Of a DNA stretch of 51,392 bases, positions 8,917 to 16,927 are shown one piece after another; positions within the stretch are counted from its first letter, which is position 1, and every line of letters starts with the position of its first letter. The stretch lies in assembly GCA_009693235.1 (NCBI GenBank), contig SHXR01000031.1, positions 1-51,392 of the forward strand, in the 5' to 3' direction. Source of the stretch: Betaproteobacteria bacterium. Lineage in GTDB: Bacteria > Pseudomonadota > Gammaproteobacteria > Burkholderiales > SG8-39. The notes below the pieces were generated by a model that saw nothing but the letters and a program-made list of their open reading frames with translations, was not told the origin of the DNA and did no database searches. The position numbers and the translations under genes are program-made.

Positions 8917-10078
8917 ATGCGCATTGTTGATATCCGGGAGATGGCCGTCCCGATCAACTCGACGATTCGAAATGCCGTTTTCTATTTTTCGGAGATGACG
9001 GCTTCCATCGTCGCGGTAGTGACCGATGTCATGCGTAATGGCAAGCCGATGGTCGGATTCGCCTTCAACTCGACCGGTCGCTATGCGTGCGGCGCCCAGA
9101 TGCGCGCACGATTCATTCCGCGGGTGCTGCGCGCGAAGCCAGAAGCGCTGCTCGACGAGAAGGGCCGCCTCGACCCGGCGAAGGCGTTGACTTGCATGAT
9201 GCAAGGCGAAAACCGGGTGCGCATTCCGATCGCTCGATCGCCATTGGTACGATTGAAACGGCCCCCTGGGACGCCATTGCAAAGATCGAAGACAAGCCGC
9301 TCCATCGCGTATTGGCGGAGCGCTTCAATGGCGGCAAGAGCGCTGAAAAGTATTTTGCTATGTCGGTGGCGGCTGGTATCGGCCGGGCCAGACGATCGCC
9401 GATGTGCAAGACGAGATGCGTCGCCATCTCGATGCGGGCTACACCATGATCAAGATCAAGGTGGGTGGACTGCCTTTGGCTGAGGATCTGCGGCGGGTCG
9501 AGGCAGCGCTTAAGATCGTTGTATTCGGGGAGCGTCTTGCGGTCGATGCGAATGCGAAATTCAATCGCGAGGAAGCCTTGACCTACGCGAAGGCACTCGC
9601 CCCGTTGAAGTTGCGTTGGTTTGAAGAGCCGGTCGATCCGATTGATTTCGAGGCCTATGCCGAATTGGCCAGCGTGTACGATCCGCCATTAGGCACAGGC
9701 GAGAACCTCTACTCGGTGCAAGACGTGAAGAATCTCGTTGCGTTCGGCGGCTTTCGGGCCGGCTGGGATGTCATTCAAGTCGATCCACCGCAGACGTACG
9801 GATACGGCACCTACGCGCAGACGCTAGCAATGCTGGAGGCGCGCGGTTGGTCTCGTACCTCGCTCTGGCCGCATGGCGGCAATCAAATGTCGCTTGCATT
9901 GACGGCCGGGCTCTGCCTGGGTGGATGCGAGTCGTATCCCGGCGTCTTCGGCGTTTTTGCGGGCTATGCCGATGATGCACGCATTGTCGACGGTTACTTG
10001 AAATCTTCCGACTGGCCAGGCAGCGGCTTTGAGGGTCAAGAAGCGCTGTATGCGACGATGCGGAAGCTCATCGATTAA
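8917..10078 (+). pseudogene. D-tartrate dehydratase-like enolase-superfamily enzyme, two frameshifts
   Basis: Mandelate racemase/muconate lactonising superfamily, closest in remembered pattern to D-tartrate dehydratase, which removes water from a sugar-acid-like substrate. The start is ATG 8917, with a GGAGG-type site just upstream. The reading frame shifts twice, each time as if one A were lost from a five-A run: at 9209-9212 (between ALTCMMQGE and KPGAHSDRSIAIGTIETA) and at 9346-9349 (before VFCYVGGGWYRPGQTIADV). Spliced across both, the protein has every catalytic element: KIKVGG lysine pair, metal ligands in VDANAKF, RWFEEPVDP and GTGENLY, and the histidine of PHGGNQMSL. All motifs being intact suggests sequence error or very recent decay. 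A cupin gene follows 15 bases later. Confidence 0.8.
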
Positions 10079-10093
10079 TATCAGGGAATTCTC

Positions 10094-10648
10094 ATGACAA
10101 TTCGCCGTATCGTTACCGGGCACGACGCCACCGGCAAAGCAATCCTTCTCTCCGATGGCGCCGCGACCAACGTCAAAGTCCGCCAAGCAAGCGGTGGATT
10201 GGTGTCTACGTTGCTGTGGGTCACCGATCAGACGCCAGTCAATGTATCCGGCGCGCAGGATCGGGCCCAGCGCGAAATAGGTGTTGCACCGCCTGCAGAG
10301 GGATCAGTATTTCGCATCGTCGATTTTCCACCGACCGATGGCGCTGCGATGAGCCATGAGGCTGTGATTCGCGAGATGGGACTGCATGGCCATGCGCAGG
10401 GCGGGGCGCCCTCGCGTCATCCACTGATGCATCGTACCAAGAGCATCGATTACGTCATCGTCATCCAAGGCGAAATCGACATGTTGCTCGATGACTCCGA
10501 GGTGCATATGAAGGCGGGCGATGTCATGGTGCAACAGGGCACCAACCATGCGTGGGTCAACCGCAGCCAATCCAACTGCCGGATCGCGTTCGTGTTGATT
10601 GGCGCGGAAGAACCCGCCGAACTACAAGGCAAAGGCGGGTCACACTAG
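10094..10648 (+). CDS. Cupin-domain protein
   Basis: A 184-residue single-cupin protein. The barrel runs from about residue 107: RTKSIDYVIVIQGEIDMLLDDSEVHMKAGDVMVQQGTNHAWVNRS holds the second cupin motif (GDVMVQQGTNHAW) with its usual histidine. The first motif is reduced (HPLMHRTKSIDY rather than two His and a Glu), so metal binding is uncertain. It follows the enolase-superfamily gene on the same strand and is probably cotranscribed. Stand-alone cupins of this kind often accompany organic-acid catabolic genes, but a reaction cannot be named. Confidence 0.75.
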   Translation: MTIRRIVTGHDATGKAILLSDGAATNVKVRQASGGLVSTLLWVTDQTPVNVSGAQDRAQREIGVAPPAEGSVFRIVDFPPTDGAAMSHEAVIREMGLHGHAQGGAPSRHPLMHRTKSIDYVIVIQGEIDMLLDDSEVHMKAGDVMVQQGTNHAWVNRSQSNCRIAFVLIGAEEPAELQGKGGSH

Positions 10649-10669
10649 CGTTACCGAGGGCCGCAGGCG

Positions 10670-11539
10670 TCAACGCTCTTGCTTATTGAACCAGTCAAGA
10701 ATCTGCGCGCCGTCCCAGAACACGACGCCGGGCCGACTTGCCAGCGCAGCGAATGCTTTTTCTACATAGACAATCCGGTGCGGTGAGCCGGAGAGATAGG
10801 GATGGCATGCGACCGCCATGACCTTCGGACGTTGCGCGCTTTCTTCGTACAGGCACTCGAAGTAATCCATGGTACGGGTATAGAACGCATCGGCCGTATT
10901 GTGCTGAATGGCCATCATGACGATATCGTGCAACTCAAAATTGTAGGGTAGCGCGACGACGGGCTGGCTAGTCGTGCGCAAGCGGACCGGTTCGTCATCG
11001 AACGACCAATCGCCGATGTATTCGATGCCCGCGTCGGCGAGATAGTCGAGTGTGTCATAGGTCTGCGTGAGACCCGGCCCGAACCATCCGCGCGGCCGCT
11101 GCCCGGAAAATTTTGTGATGATGTCGACCGTTTGTTCGATCACTGCGCGCTGGTTCTCCAGTTTGTGCATCGGAATTTGTTCGTAGCTGTGGGCGTTCAG
11201 CTCCCAACCACTTTGCATGCAGGCTTCGACCACCTGTGGATACGATTGACATACCTTTGCATTGAGCGTCACGGTAGGGCGGATGCCGAGCCGCTCGTAC
11301 ATGCGCCGCAATCGCCAAAATGCCACGCGCATGCCGTACTCATGCCAGCTCCAGTTCGGCACGTCAGGCAACATCACTTGTCCCTGCGGCGGCGGAATGA
11401 CGGTGCGCGCCATAGGACGGGAAATATCCCAGTCTTCCAGGGCCAAAACCGGCCACACGATGAGACGCCCTTCCTTTGGAAAAGCAAGTGGGCGCCGGCC
11501 TTCGATCGGCGAAAAAGGCAAACGTTCACGTGGCAACAT
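10670..11539 (-). CDS. Polysaccharide-deacetylase-family (NodB/PuuE-like) hydrolase
   Basis: A NodB-fold metal hydrolase of the subgroup that includes PuuE-type allantoinases. About 289 residues from ATG 11539 (MLPRERLPFSPIEGRRPLAFP), which matches the usual opening of this family; a TTG at 11581 would add 14 residues. Seen: VWPVLALEDWD, VTLNAKVCQSYPQVVEACMQSGWELNAHSYEQIPMHKL (metal-type histidine), GWFGPGL and YIGDWSFDDEPV. Members act on C-N bonds of small amides or on polysaccharides; the PuuE likeness favours a small molecule. It converges on the cupin gene and diverges from the TPP-enzyme genes. Confidence 0.8.
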   Translation of the reverse strand: MLPRERLPFSPIEGRRPLAFPKEGRLIVWPVLALEDWDISRPMARTVIPPPQGQVMLPDVPNWSWHEYGMRVAFWRLRRMYERLGIRPTVTLNAKVCQSYPQVVEACMQSGWELNAHSYEQIPMHKLENQRAVIEQTVDIITKFSGQRPRGWFGPGLTQTYDTLDYLADAGIEYIGDWSFDDEPVRLRTTSQPVVALPYNFELHDIVMMAIQHNTADAFYTRTMDYFECLYEESAQRPKVMAVACHPYLSGSPHRIVYVEKAFAALASRPGVVFWDGAQILDWFNKQER

Positions 11540-11813
11540 GGGGCGGCTTCCGGCGGTGAGGGTGAATGGATTTGACCACAAAGGGCCCGCTGGTCGAGCC
11601 CTCTTGATCAGTGCGACTATTCTGCGCGAGGCAACCTGAGAGGACGGCGCCGCTTGCGCAATGCATCACCTGCGATCGCGTGGCGGCGGCGAGTGAGCTT
11701 GGGTGCCGCCGTACCGACCTTCAGTGGTCCGCAACCATCGGCAATTCCGATCTGGCACAATTGATCGGGAAATCCCGTGTTACCTCTCTCCTTCACAACA
11801 AGGCCGCAACGCA

Positions 11814-12365
11814 ATGCAAACCCAGCACCAAGCCGTACCGGTCGCGATCGACTGGCCGGCGCAAATACATCGAACACTGCGAGATTTTGATGTCAAGCAG
11901 GTTGCTTATGTCCCGGATGCGGGGCATCGCAAATTAATCGAACTCTGCCACGCCGATACGACGATGCGCGCCGTGTCGCTCTCGACTGAAGAAGAAGGCA
12001 TCGCACTGACCTCCGGCGCCTGGCTTGGTGGTGCGCGCGGTGTGCTCCTGATGCAATCGAGCGGCGTTGGCAATTGCATCAACATGTTGTCGCTCGCGCG
12101 GGCCTGCAACTTTCCGTTGCTCATGATCATCACCATGCGCGGCGAATGGGGCGAGTTCAACCCGTGGCAGGTGCCGATGGGGCAGGCGGTTGAGCCAAGC
12201 CTCAAGCTCTTCGAGACGATCGTCCTTCGTGCGGATTCCCCAGAAGAGGTGCAGCCCTCCGTTGAAGCGGGTGCGAAGCTCGCGTTCAACGGCTATAACC
12301 TGGTCGCCGTGTTGCTTGGTCAGCGCTTGATCGGCAGCAAAGCATTCAAATCGGTCGATGACTAG
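11814..12365 (+). CDS. TPP-binding decarboxylase, alpha (PYR-domain) subunit, ComD-like
   Basis: A 183-residue free-standing PYR domain of the thiamine-diphosphate decarboxylase family, like ComD of sulfopyruvate decarboxylase or the N-terminal part of phosphonopyruvate decarboxylase. Key region: LSTEEEGIALTSGAWLGGARGVLLMQSSGVGNCINML, with the glutamate that activates the cofactor. The start at ATG 11814 gives a normal domain start (IHRTLRDFDVKQVAYVPDAG). It would pair with the Pyr-phosphate-binding subunit at 12471. The two are separated by 105 bases that are almost wholly a dispersed repeat. Likely reaction: decarboxylation of a 2-oxo acid; the substrate is unknown. Confidence 0.82.
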   Translation: MQTQHQAVPVAIDWPAQIHRTLRDFDVKQVAYVPDAGHRKLIELCHADTTMRAVSLSTEEEGIALTSGAWLGGARGVLLMQSSGVGNCINMLSLARACNFPLLMIITMRGEWGEFNPWQVPMGQAVEPSLKLFETIVLRADSPEEVQPSVEAGAKLAFNGYNLVAVLLGQRLIGSKAFKSVDD

Positions 12366-12371
12366 AGAATA

Positions 12372-12450
12372 ATTGAACAAGGGGGCTCGCCCCCTCGTAA
12401 CTTCCCGAAAGATATGATCACGCTAATTGCGCGAGATAGCTTAATCAGCG
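12372..12450 (+). repeat. Dispersed palindromic repeat, copy 1 of 2
   Basis: This 79-base stretch matches the reverse complement of 48736-48814 at about 69 positions by hand alignment, with no gap. It holds a GC hairpin (GGGGGCTCGCCCCC, 12381-12394) and a degraded second palindrome (CGCTAATTG ... TAATCAGCG). It fills the gap between the two TPP-enzyme subunit genes. No coding function or transposase is associated. Confidence 0.85.
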
Positions 12451-12470
12451 TTTCCTTAGAGGCATCATTC

Positions 12471-13064
12471 ATGGCAACGAAACTTCTTGAACGACGCTCG
12501 GTTACGAGTGAATTGCTGCGTGACCGTGGTGATTTAATGGTCGTCGCCGGGCTTGGTGCACCGGCGTGGGATTGCACTGCGGCGGGCGATCATCCGCTTA
12601 CCTTTCCGCTGTGGGGCGCGATGGGCGGGGCCTGCATGATCGGGCTTGGCATTGCATTGGCACAACTGGCCAAGAGCGTCCTGATCATTACCGGGGATGG
12701 CGAGATGCTGATGGGCCTTGGCAGTCTCGGTACGGTGGCGGTGCAACGACCGGCGAATCTTTCCATCGTGGTGCTCGATAACGAACATTACGGTGAAACA
12801 GGCATGCAGAAAACGCATACCGCGCATGGTGTCGATATCGCTAAGGTGGCGCTTGCCTGTGGCTTCAAGTCCGCATCGGTGGTGACGACGATGGCCGAAC
12901 TTGCGGTAGCGAGGAAGGCGATTTACGAAGGCAAGAGCGGCCCGCATCTCTATGTAGTGAAAGTCGGCAACGAGAAAGTCTCGATCGCGCTGCCACCACG
13001 CGATGGTCCGCATCTCAAGAATCGCTTCCGACAGGCATTGCTTGGGGAAAAGGCATTTGTTTAG
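12471..13064 (+). CDS. TPP-binding decarboxylase, beta (PP-domain) subunit, ComE-like
   Basis: A 197-residue free-standing PP domain of a thiamine-diphosphate enzyme, the partner of the preceding PYR-domain protein, resembling ComE. The magnesium/diphosphate motif is complete: GDGEMLMGLGSLGTVAVQRPANLSIVVLDN (GDG, then N about 27 residues on), followed by EHYGETGMQKTH. The start is ATG 12471, with an AGAGG site at 12458-12462 that lies just outside the upstream repeat. The two subunits should form the active site at their interface. A molybdenum hydroxylase operon follows on the same strand. Confidence 0.85.
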   Translation: MATKLLERRSVTSELLRDRGDLMVVAGLGAPAWDCTAAGDHPLTFPLWGAMGGACMIGLGIALAQLAKSVLIITGDGEMLMGLGSLGTVAVQRPANLSIVVLDNEHYGETGMQKTHTAHGVDIAKVALACGFKSASVVTTMAELAVARKAIYEGKSGPHLYVVKVGNEKVSIALPPRDGPHLKNRFRQALLGEKAFV

Positions 13065-13106
13065 TCGCGCCCGGCGCGATGACCGCAGACCGGCCGGTCG
13101 CTTCAC

Positions 13107-15515
13107 ATGACCGACAGAACGCACTGGATCGGTGAGCCGCTCGTCCGCAAGGAAGACGAAGCGATTCTCACCGGTCGCGCACGCTATATCGATGATTTGG
13201 AACCCGTAGCACGATTGCGACATGCCGCGATCGTGCGTTCACCGCATCCTCATGCACGCATCCGCGCGATCGACAAATCACGCGCCGAAGCGCTGCCTGG
13301 TGTCGTCGCGGTGGTGACCGGCAAGGAGTTGCTGGAAATTGTTGGCAGCGTTCCATCGGTCGTGCGCACGCCGGCCCGCTACTTTCCGTTCGCCCATGAC
13401 AAAGTCCGGTATGCCGGAGAACCGGTCGCCGTCGTCGTAGCCGGTGACCGCTATATCGCCGAAGACGCCGCGGAACTGGTGGACGTCGACTACGAGCCCT
13501 TGCAGGGTGTTGCAAGCCTTGACGATGCCATGGCACCGGGCGCCCCGCGGTTGTTTGAGGATGCGCCATCGAATGTGCTGTCGTCGCGCACCTTTCGTTA
13601 CGGTGATCCGGATCAGGCGTTTGCGACCGCCGATCGTGTCTTCCGGTTGGACTATCGATTCCCGCGCTCGTTTGCGACGCCGATGGAGACTTTCGGGGTG
13701 ATCGCGAACTTCGAGCGCGCGCCCGATCGCTTCACCGTGTGGTCGAATTTTCAAGGCCCGTACATATTGCAACCGCTGATGGCCGGGGCCTTGCGTGTGC
13801 CGGGCAACCGTTTGCGGCTCATCTCGCCACCGGCAAGCGGTGGCAGCTTCGGTGTCAAGCAGGCGGTGTTCCCCTATATCGTATTGTTATGCGGGGTGAG
13901 CCGGCTCGCTGGTGTGCCGGTGAAATGGACGGAAGACCGGCTTGAACACCTGATGGCATCCTCCGCGGCATCGGACCGCATCGGCGTTGTGGAGGGCGCC
14001 TTTACCAACGAAGGCGAGTTGCAGGCCATTCGCTTCGTGAATCATGTGAACCTTGGTGCCTATATTAGAGCGCCCGAGCCCGCATCGGTCTATCGCATGC
14101 ACGCCGCCTCCAATGGCGCGTATCGGGTGCGCAACCTTGCGATCGACAATCATCTGGTCGTCTCGAACAAAGTGCCGTGTGGGTTGAACCGCGGCTATGG
14201 CGGCCCACAGTTTTACTTCGCACTGGAACGGATGATGGAAGTCGCCGCGCGTGGGTTGCAGATCGATCCGGCCGAGCTGCGACGACGCAATTTTATTCCG
14301 CGCAACCAGTTTCCCTATAAAGGTCCGGCGGGCGCAACCTATGATGCCGGCGACTTCAATGCGGTGCTGCAGGCGGCGATCGATCGGGCGGACTATCCCG
14401 CATTGTTGGCAAGACGTGATGCGACGCGTCGTGATGGCAGGCTGTTTGGGATTGGGCTCGCGGTGGGCGTTGAGCCATCGGGCTCCAACATGGCGTATGT
14501 GTCCCTGGCGCAGACGCCGGCCGAACGCGCCAAGGGCGATCCCAAATCGGGTGCGAATGGCACCGCGACGATCGCGATCGATCCGACCGGTCAAGTGACG
14601 GTGACGATAGCGAGTACGCCCAATGGTCAAGGTCACGCCACCGTGGCCGCGCAGATCGTGGCGGATCGTCTCGGGCTCGATCCGAAGGATATCGAGGTGA
14701 TTACCGAACTCGATACCCGTAGCGCCTCATGGTCCATTGCGTCCGGCAATTACGCAAATCGGTTTTCATCGATCGTTGCAGATGCCCTCGCGTTGAGCGC
14801 AACGAAAGTTGCCGAAAAAATAAAGCGCATTGCGGCCGAAGATCTCGAAGTCAATGTGGGTGATATTGAACTCGCCGATGGCGTCGCGCGCGTCGTGGGC
14901 GTGCCGGCCAAGGCGATTCCACTGCGTAAGCTCGCCTTGCGTACCCATTGGCACACGGGAAGTCTTCCAGAAGATATGGAGCCGGGCATTTTCGAGACGG
15001 CGACCCTTTCGCCGCGGCAACTGGATGAAGTCACCCCCGATGACAAGGTTGGTTCTGCCCTGACGTACGGATTTGTCTGCGATCTGGTTGCGGTGGAAAT
15101 AGACCGGGCCAGCGGTTGGCTGGACATCGTGAAGTACGTGTCCGTCCATGATGTCGGCGCCATGCTGAATCCGTTGATCGTCGAGGGGCAGATCCATGGT
15201 GGTTTTGCGCACGGCCTGGGCGCGGCGCTGATGGAAGAGCTTGCCTATGATCGCGACGGAAATTTTCTGACGGGCACACTGGCTGAGTATCTGTGTCCGA
15301 CCGCACCGTCGATACCACCTCTCGATATCGGCCATGTTTCAACGCCAAGCACGGCCAATCTGCTTGGCGCGAAGGGCATGGGCGATGGCAGCTCGATGCT
15401 GGCGCCGGCCGCCGTGGCCAACGCAGTCGCCGACGCGCTGGGCCGGGACGATATCGAATTGCCTTTGACGCTTGATCGCGTGTGGCACTACGCAAACACC
15501 GGGAAGCGCAAATGA
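13107..15515 (+). CDS. Molybdenum hydroxylase large subunit, copy 2, with altered active-site motifs
   Basis: An 802-residue xanthine-oxidase-family large subunit (WIGEPLVRKEDEAILTGRARYIDDL at the start, VRYAGEPVAVVVAGDRYIAEDAA, then TPNGQGHATVAAQIVADRLG for cofactor binding). Two active-site elements differ from relatives: the loop normally YRGAGR or YRCSFR reads NRGYGGPQ (residues 361-368), and the C-terminal motif that normally holds the catalytic glutamate (GxGE) reads KGMGDGSSM, with Asp at residue 760. It opens a tight operon: ATGA overlap with the FAD/Fe-S fusion, which overlaps the CoA ligase. Substrate unknown; the association with a CoA ligase suggests a carboxylic acid or its CoA ester. 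Confidence 0.88.
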   Translation: MTDRTHWIGEPLVRKEDEAILTGRARYIDDLEPVARLRHAAIVRSPHPHARIRAIDKSRAEALPGVVAVVTGKELLEIVGSVPSVVRTPARYFPFAHDKVRYAGEPVAVVVAGDRYIAEDAAELVDVDYEPLQGVASLDDAMAPGAPRLFEDAPSNVLSSRTFRYGDPDQAFATADRVFRLDYRFPRSFATPMETFGVIANFERAPDRFTVWSNFQGPYILQPLMAGALRVPGNRLRLISPPASGGSFGVKQAVFPYIVLLCGVSRLAGVPVKWTEDRLEHLMASSAASDRIGVVEGAFTNEGELQAIRFVNHVNLGAYIRAPEPASVYRMHAASNGAYRVRNLAIDNHLVVSNKVPCGLNRGYGGPQFYFALERMMEVAARGLQIDPAELRRRNFIPRNQFPYKGPAGATYDAGDFNAVLQAAIDRADYPALLARRDATRRDGRLFGIGLAVGVEPSGSNMAYVSLAQTPAERAKGDPKSGANGTATIAIDPTGQVTVTIASTPNGQGHATVAAQIVADRLGLDPKDIEVITELDTRSASWSIASGNYANRFSSIVADALALSATKVAEKIKRIAAEDLEVNVGDIELADGVARVVGVPAKAIPLRKLALRTHWHTGSLPEDMEPGIFETATLSPRQLDEVTPDDKVGSALTYGFVCDLVAVEIDRASGWLDIVKYVSVHDVGAMLNPLIVEGQIHGGFAHGLGAALMEELAYDRDGNFLTGTLAEYLCPTAPSIPPLDIGHVSTPSTANLLGAKGMGDGSSMLAPAAVANAVADALGRDDIELPLTLDRVWHYANTGKRK

Positions 15516-16927
15516 AGCCGGCCGCGTTCGACTACGTACGCGTCACTTCAATCGATGAGGCAATCGCACTCCTCGCCAAGCATGGTGATGAAGCGACGGT
15601 CCTCGCAGGTGGGGTGTCGCTTGGCGCAATGCTCAATATGCGCCTGGTTCGTCCGGGCATTCTCATCGACATCAAGGGCATCGAGGCGCTCAGCGCCGTT
15701 CACGACGCCGGCACGCAACTCACCATCGGTGTCATTGTACGTCAGGCGGATCTCATGGTGAGCGCGCCGGCAATGGCGGCGGTGCCATTGCTTGCCAAAG
15801 CATTTCCGCATATCGGTCATATGCAGACCCGCAGTAGGGGGACGCTTGGCGGCTCGATCGCACACGCGGACCCCAGCGCGGAACTGCCGCTTTGTTTGGT
15901 GACCCTCGATGGGGCGATCGAATTGCAATCGCGAGCCGGTATTCGTACTGTGAAAGCGCGGGAGTTTTTCACTGGCGTGCTCTCGACCGTTCGCCGGCCC
16001 GACGAACTGCTCACGGCAATTCATTGGCCGACACGTTCATTGCGATCGGGTTTCGGCTTCGACGAGATTGCGCAACGGCATGGTGATTTCGCCATTGTTG
16101 CCGCCGCCTGCCATGTGAAGCTGACTGAAAGCGGATTGATCAACCAATTGGATGTGGGCCTGGGCGGGGTAGAAGATCGTCCGCTCGCCTTCATCTTGCA
16201 TGAATTCATCGGTGCGAAGCCGGATGCGGCACTGGCGCGGGCATTGGCCGACCATGTAATGGGCCTGGTCGCGCCGACGGGCGATGTAAAAGCGAGCGCC
16301 GCGTATAGAAAAGCGTTGGTCCGGCTCCTCGTGGAACGCGTTTTCCAGCAAGCGGCGGCTAGCGTTGAGCATGCGGCGCGGGAAGGTGTCGTCGTCATCC
16401 CGAAGGCGTTGCACGATACGGCGAGCAAGGCGGCAGGCGAGGTTATCGGCGGTCATACCAAGGCCGCAATCTCGGTTGACTTGAATGGCCGTACGGTTCG
16501 AGGCAGCGCCGAACCGCGCATGTTGCTCTCGGATTTTCTCCGTCATGAGCTCGGATGCTACGGAGTGCGCGTTGGTTGCGAGCATGGCGTTTGTGGCGCC
16601 TGTACGGTGCTGGTGGATGGCGTCGCGCAGCGCAGCTGCCTGCAACGTGCGATCGAGGCGGACGGCACGAGCATCACAACCGTTGAAGGATTATCGCCTG
16701 GAAATACGATGAACGCGCTCCAAGAGGCGTTCCGCCGCCATCACGCGCTGCAATGTGGTTTTTGTACCCCGGGTATCCTCGCTTCGGCCACGCATTTTTT
16801 GCGCGACAATTCGCAACCCACGGAAGACGCGGTGCGCGATATGTTGTCGGGTCATATTTGCCGCTGCACGGGCTATCACGGTATCGTGCAGGCGATTCTC
16901 GACGCCGCCCGGCCGGTCTCGCAATGA
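15512..16927 (+). CDS. Fused FAD-binding medium subunit and 2Fe-2S small subunit of molybdenum hydroxylase
   Basis: A 471-residue fusion of two subunits that are usually separate. Residues 1-285 are the CoxM-like FAD domain (LAGGVSLGAMLNMRL, then TRSRGTLGGSIAHADPSAE). Residues about 315-468 are the CoxS-like domain with plant-type cluster ligands (GCEHGVCGACTV, Cys 356/361/364) and the second cluster (ALQCGFCTPG and GHICRCTGY). The linker is about 30 residues (GEVIGGHTKAAISV). The ATG 15512 overlaps the large-subunit stop. Electrons would pass from Mo through both clusters to FAD. Gene order L then M-S also differs from the common M-S-L order. Confidence 0.92.
   Translation: MKPAAFDYVRVTSIDEAIALLAKHGDEATVLAGGVSLGAMLNMRLVRPGILIDIKGIEALSAVHDAGTQLTIGVIVRQADLMVSAPAMAAVPLLAKAFPHIGHMQTRSRGTLGGSIAHADPSAELPLCLVTLDGAIELQSRAGIRTVKAREFFTGVLSTVRRPDELLTAIHWPTRSLRSGFGFDEIAQRHGDFAIVAAACHVKLTESGLINQLDVGLGGVEDRPLAFILHEFIGAKPDAALARALADHVMGLVAPTGDVKASAAYRKALVRLLVERVFQQAAASVEHAAREGVVVIPKALHDTASKAAGEVIGGHTKAAISVDLNGRTVRGSAEPRMLLSDFLRHELGCYGVRVGCEHGVCGACTVLVDGVAQRSCLQRAIEADGTSITTVEGLSPGNTMNALQEAFRRHHALQCGFCTPGILASATHFLRDNSQPTEDAVRDMLSGHICRCTGYHGIVQAILDAARPVSQ

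Noticed and set aside
9205..9355. Programmed -1 frameshifting in the enolase-superfamily gene
   Set aside because: Neither site has a canonical X XXY YYZ slippery heptamer or an evident downstream structure, and two successive events would be needed.
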